Translations under genes and position numbers: made by a program
In this document: piece after piece, positions 59,537 through 64,000 of the stretch
Layout of the letters: the number at the start of each line of letters is the position of its first letter
How positions within the stretch are numbered: the first letter of the stretch is position 1
Notes under the pieces: model-generated
What the model saw: only the letters and a program-made list of their open reading frames with translations
What the model was told of the DNA's origin: nothing
The model's database searches: none
Assembly (NCBI GenBank): GCA_002943765.1
Contig: PQWQ01000001.1
Span: 620,001-684,000, forward strand
DNA from: Psoroptes ovis
Taxonomy: Eukaryota > Arthropoda > Arachnida > Sarcoptiformes > Psoroptidae
DNA: 64,000 nucleotides
Direction of reading: 5' to 3'

Positions 59537-62500
59537 AATAATTTTAGGACAAATCATTTATTTGCATATCCTTGAATTACATAATACAGATTAATGTATT
59601 GATTGATTAGAATTTTGTTTTATTCAAAAGAAACATACACATTGAACAAGCTATAGATTTTCGAATAAATTGAGATTTTTGAAATCAATTAAATCGTAAA
59701 ATAAAATAAAATTGATGAAACACTTGACTAATATGAATTTATTGAATCAGCTTAAGAAGCGAAAAATTGGTGAAAAGGATTTTTGAAAAATTTTCGGTAT
59801 TTGGCTAAATATAACTCATCATTATTGTGTTGATGATTTCTTGGAAAAAATTGGTCAAAATCCCTAAAAAGTTTGGGCCAAAAGTAAACAAAAATATTTC
59901 GAAAAAAAACAAACAAGTGGGTTTGAGAAGTAATAGAACAGTAATGGCAGCACTGATGGTAATCCCGACACAATCCAAACACATTCAACAATCATTTCTC
60001 AGGTTTACTTTTTATTTCATTGAAAATAATAATAAAAAAATGAATGAATGGATTTTTCGAACAAAGTTAAATACAGACATCCATCCATTCAATCAATTTT
60101 ATTGAATTAGATTCGTATTTCAATGTGATTATATCTATTTAAAAAAAAATCCCCACACTCAATTCAATCCACCTTTGAAATGCATTATCATCACTAAACA
60201 ATTACAATTCATTCAATCAATAAGTTTAATATTCAATTTCAAAAAATATTTTTTTTTTTAAAAATTGAAAATGAATTAAAAATAAATCATCATTCATATT
60301 TGATTGACGTGTTTGATCTGTTTATTGTTTTTTGTTCGATTCGATTGTAATTGTTTATTTAATAAGGATTTACCGTGTTTTCTTTTCTCGTTTAAACATT
60401 TTCAAAAATGGATTCAATAGGTTTAAAATAGATGTTCAAAACGAATGGATCAAATAGAGAAATTTGAGATTTAAATTGAATTTTCTTTTTAAAAACTTAT
60501 TCATTTCTCGAACAAAAAGCTTTTGAAGAGATCAAATAATCAAAAGATTTGTTTGATATTTGCTGCTGTTGCTTTTATTATCATCATCATAATCATGATT
60601 TATTTTTCAATTCACTACCGTTTGGAATGCGGATTGGTAAACAATTTTTATATCCAAAGTAATTTAATAGCTGAAATCGACTACAAAATGTTCAAAAATA
60701 GTTTCTGAACATAAATTTCTGTAATTTTCTCTGCTTCAATCATCGAAAAGCGAAAATGCTTAAACCCTTTTTAACTCGTCAGCTCGATTGCCTGTAGACT
60801 GTTAATCATCATAATCACGGTGCCTACCGTTCGCCTACCGATCGCTAACGCTTATCCACAACCGAATGCAATTATCAAATTGATTAAATTTGATTTGATT
60901 TGATTCGATTGTTGTTGTTGTTGAAGCGTTTAAGGTATGATGATGGAAAAATCATGGGAAAAAAATGAAATTTTTGGCCATTAAAATTGTGTTTTATTTG
61001 TATCTATTTTCATTTCTATTTTTTTCGACCAATAAAATTAGCGAAAATGTTCCTGGATTAAACATTTATTTGTCAAATAAAGCAAAAACGAATGAAATCG
61101 TTTACCACCACCAATTCAAATTTAGTTTGTTGTATTTATTAAAGCATAAAGACATTAATCATCATTTGATCATATCATTTATTCATTTTTTTTCATTCAT
61201 TCATTCATACATTTTTGATGTTTGTATACATTCAATGTATTTGATTGTATAGCCAAACATTTTGTAATTACCTTACATCGATTCATTTGCAATGGAGAAA
61301 AAAAAATGTAATCAACAAAATCAAACAACCAACAACAAGAAAAAAATAGAAATGTATTATAATATTATAATCCAAAAACCTATTGGATAATCTATCAAAA
61401 AAAAAAAAAAAAAAAAAAAAATGAAGAAAACGCAAACAAATGGCTATTGGGCACTTTGATAAATTTGTATATTAAAATATCATTAAACATCATTTGTGTC
61501 TACCAAATAATAATAATTGATCAATGAAATTTGTTGAAAATAAAAATAAAATAAGATTCAAAGAAATCAAAATTTGATTTTTGTTTTACGATAGATTAGA
61601 TAGATTGAAATCAAATGATCAGATTCAAATGATCAAATAAAATGAAATAAATTGAGGAAGTAATTCGAATCGAACAAGGGTTTCATTCACCTACCCGTGA
61701 CACCAGAAATGGCACCAAATAATAAAAATATTTAACTGAACAAATAGCTGAACAAATACAAGTACTATCAATGATAATTATGACTATAATTGAAACATTT
61801 GTAATTATAATCATCATCATTATCATTATTCGTTCGTTTTGATAATTATATATCATTGATGACATTTCATTTTTTCGTTAAATTAATTGTTCTTACGATA
61901 CTATTATTACAATCATTTGTAAATGAAAAGTTTTAAAGCAACGAGAGAAAGAGTAAATTGAATGAATGAATTGCATAAAGCAACAACGAATTACATGTCG
62001 TAACATATTACGAACAAAACGAATCCATTTTGTATATATGAATGTGTTTGAATTACGTAAATTATTTTTTTATTTTCTTCAAAAATTTTATTAATATTTC
62101 TAATTATAAACTATTAAATAGTGAAGAAATATGAACCAACGAACGAATAATGATGATGATGAACTTGATTATCAAAATGAATACACAAATAAATAAATAT
62201 GTATGTATGCCACAGTCATGCATACATTTGCATATATCAAATGTGAAGCATATATGCAACCGGATCTGGCGTCCGACCGTCCGACTATCCGCTGACCACC
62301 GTTGCTCAACTTGCCATTTCAAATGAGCCAGCTAGTCAGCCAGCCAATCGGCCAACCACCTTGTAACATTTGATTTTTGATTTCATTTCATTTGAAGGGA
62401 AAAATGATAAATCTAAATATAATTAAATCTGTGAAATAACAGATGTGATCCGGTCATCATCATCATCATCATTATCATCATTATTTCAAAGGTTGTTGTT

Positions 62501-64000
62501 TTTTTGCAATCGAAATGATAATGATTACTGGTATATTTTGGAAAAAAATGATGATGATAAATCTTTTGTTTTTTTACTAATGATAATCATAATTATTCAA
62601 ACAAAAAACAAGTAAAATAATATTAATTTATCATTCGTACAATTTGAAATATATTTGCATTCAAAATCCAAAACAATGACAAGTACAAGGCTCGAATAAA
62701 TTTCAAATGATGAATTTCTGTGAGTCAAAAACTGCTAAATCATCTCTCTTAAGATTACAAAATAATGTTTTTTTTAATACAAACGACGATATCAGCGGTG
62801 TTAGTGTTGGCCAATGATAGATAATCATTGTTTAATTAATTCTTTATTTTTGTTTCAAATCATTTCAATTGTTTTTTTTTTGTTTATTATGAGGCTATGT
62901 TTTATATTTCAATTTATTTTGTTTTACTTTGTTTAAAATTAAAATTGAAACAAAATACAAAATAAGAAACTTGAGAATGACAAATCATTTTCATTTTGTT
63001 TCAATTCAATCTATAGTCTCTTCAATTATTCAATTAATCTTTGGAAAATTTTTCGCTAAGATCTTTGTACAACAACAATTTTACCTTGACATATTATATT
63101 AAGTAATAATATTGTAATCATCTTAGATATGTGACATTGTTTCAAGTCATCATCAACAGATTAATTTTCAATCAACAGCAGCGATGATGAAGCATCCAAT
63201 GTTGTTCAATGTTTTTTTATTTTTCATAAATAAAAATAAACACAAGAAATTAGGTTTCATTTTGCTTGAAATTTATCGATTTTTAATTCGTAATCACTTG
63301 ATGATATAAAATACTGTCAATGTAAATTGAGTCAAAGAGAAAATTGAATTTGGAAAATTAAATTGTATAAATATTAATGGTCAGTATTTCATGAGAAATA
63401 ATCATTATCATCATCATCATCATCATCATTATTCAATCGTAATCATTTTAATCATTCAATATATTTCATCATTTTGCTGCTATTATTATTATTATTATTA
63501 TTAGCACATTGAGCCAATTGAATTGATTATGAAAAAATTGCTACAATTTTAAAAAAATATTTTTTTTACACACTTGGAATGATGACATTCATGTTATTTT
63601 GTGATTTGATAATTTTTAGTTTTAATTTTAAATAGAAATTACAACATAGAAATCTCACAAATGTCAGGGAACGAGTTGAAGATTGTAATTTTATTTGTAA
63701 TAATAATCATTTATTGTGTAAATCAGTAACAAACAATACAAATTATTCATGATTATTCATATCATAAATGTCATGAATAATCATTAATGTGTATAACAAT
63801 TGGATGATCAACATTTATTCATATTCATGGCACTTCAATTTAATTTCTACAATTTCAAACTTCCGATTAAATTGAAACAAGGAACAAACAAACAATGAAA
63901 AAGGAATTTTAATTGTATATATGTGATAAACAATCATCTGAAATCATTGGTCAATTTTTCGATTGAAACAATTGTCTTGAGAAAATTATGAAAATTCATA

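Larger units (their letters stand above)
54478..64000. other. 9.5-kb region without a convincing gene
   Basis: Upstream of the RhoGEF gene. It contains only short, mostly AT-rich open frames, GAT/CAT microsatellites (for example 63405-63428), a CA run (59168-59192), an A run (61399-61421), a 14-bp-arm hairpin (56080-56110) and a degenerate MITE (59462-59536). Two locally G/C-richer spots (60770-60870, 62255-62360) carry simple CGGT/CGGC-type words. A single hydrophobic open frame at about 60520-60700 could be an exon but is unsupported. Confidence 0.55.

Noticed and set aside
59752..60105. Overlapping frames on both strands of about 80-90 codons
   Set aside because: No family motif, no splice sites and no preferred strand; near a MITE, so at most decayed mobile DNA.
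61655..61725. Stretch with TTCGAATCGAAC and TGGCACC words, suggesting a tRNA or retroelement primer site
   Set aside because: No tRNA arms can be paired and no LTR or reverse-transcriptase sequence is nearby; left unassigned.
1..64000. CRISPR array, rRNA or bacterial operon structure
   Set aside because: No regularly spaced direct repeats with unique spacers, no rRNA-like sequence, and all confident genes are spliced animal genes.

Overview
The window reads as nuclear DNA of a small-genome arthropod, most likely an acariform (astigmatid, dust-mite-like) mite. It is very AT-rich, genes are split by short GT-AG introns (mostly about 50-110 bp), coding exons carry many Asn/His/Asp/Ser/Gln homopolymer tracts, and the gene set is animal: ABCA transporter, PAAF1, SLC22 carriers, BLOC1S1, EXTL3, ACSL3/4, eL29, group III phospholipase A2 and a RhoGEF. 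The taxon is inferred from this style, not from a marker gene.

Layout. 1-2844 (-): 5' half of an ABCA transporter running off the left edge. 2845-6324: non-coding. 6325-8517 (+): secreted low-complexity protein. 8781-10075 (+): PAAF1. 10660-12801 and 13794-15735 (+): tandem SLC22-type transporters. 15928-16512 (+): BLOC1S1. 17072-17968 (-): a fatty-acid-binding protein with an N-terminal membrane anchor. 17969-26385: 8.4 kb without a gene but with a tiny mariner-like MITE and a perfect palindrome. 26386-27453 (+): secreted 14-cysteine protein. 28175-29183 (-): MEX3-like two-KH protein. 29521-32616 (-): EXTL3. 33059-35415 (-): long-chain acyl-CoA ligase. 36018-41118: a transposon locus with a transposase gene (-) and an inverted, internally deleted copy. 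41404-41759 (+): ribosomal protein eL29. 42568-44059 (+): group III secreted phospholipase A2. 45009-54477 (-): a very large RhoGEF whose 3-kb intron holds a hairpin element and a 33-bp satellite with telomere-like motifs. 54478-64000: no convincing gene, one more degenerate MITE.

Exon boundaries were read by hand from GT/AG sites, reading-frame continuity and family similarity. For each complete spliced gene model (the transposase excluded) the exon lengths sum to a multiple of three. Most genes are unrelated housekeeping or accessory genes, as expected for a eukaryotic chromosome. The only clear local family expansion is the SLC22 pair.

The most unusual items are the inverted transposon pair with its repeat arrays, the hairpin-plus-satellite structure inside the RhoGEF intron, and the membrane-anchored FABP. 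No RNA gene or CRISPR array could be supported.
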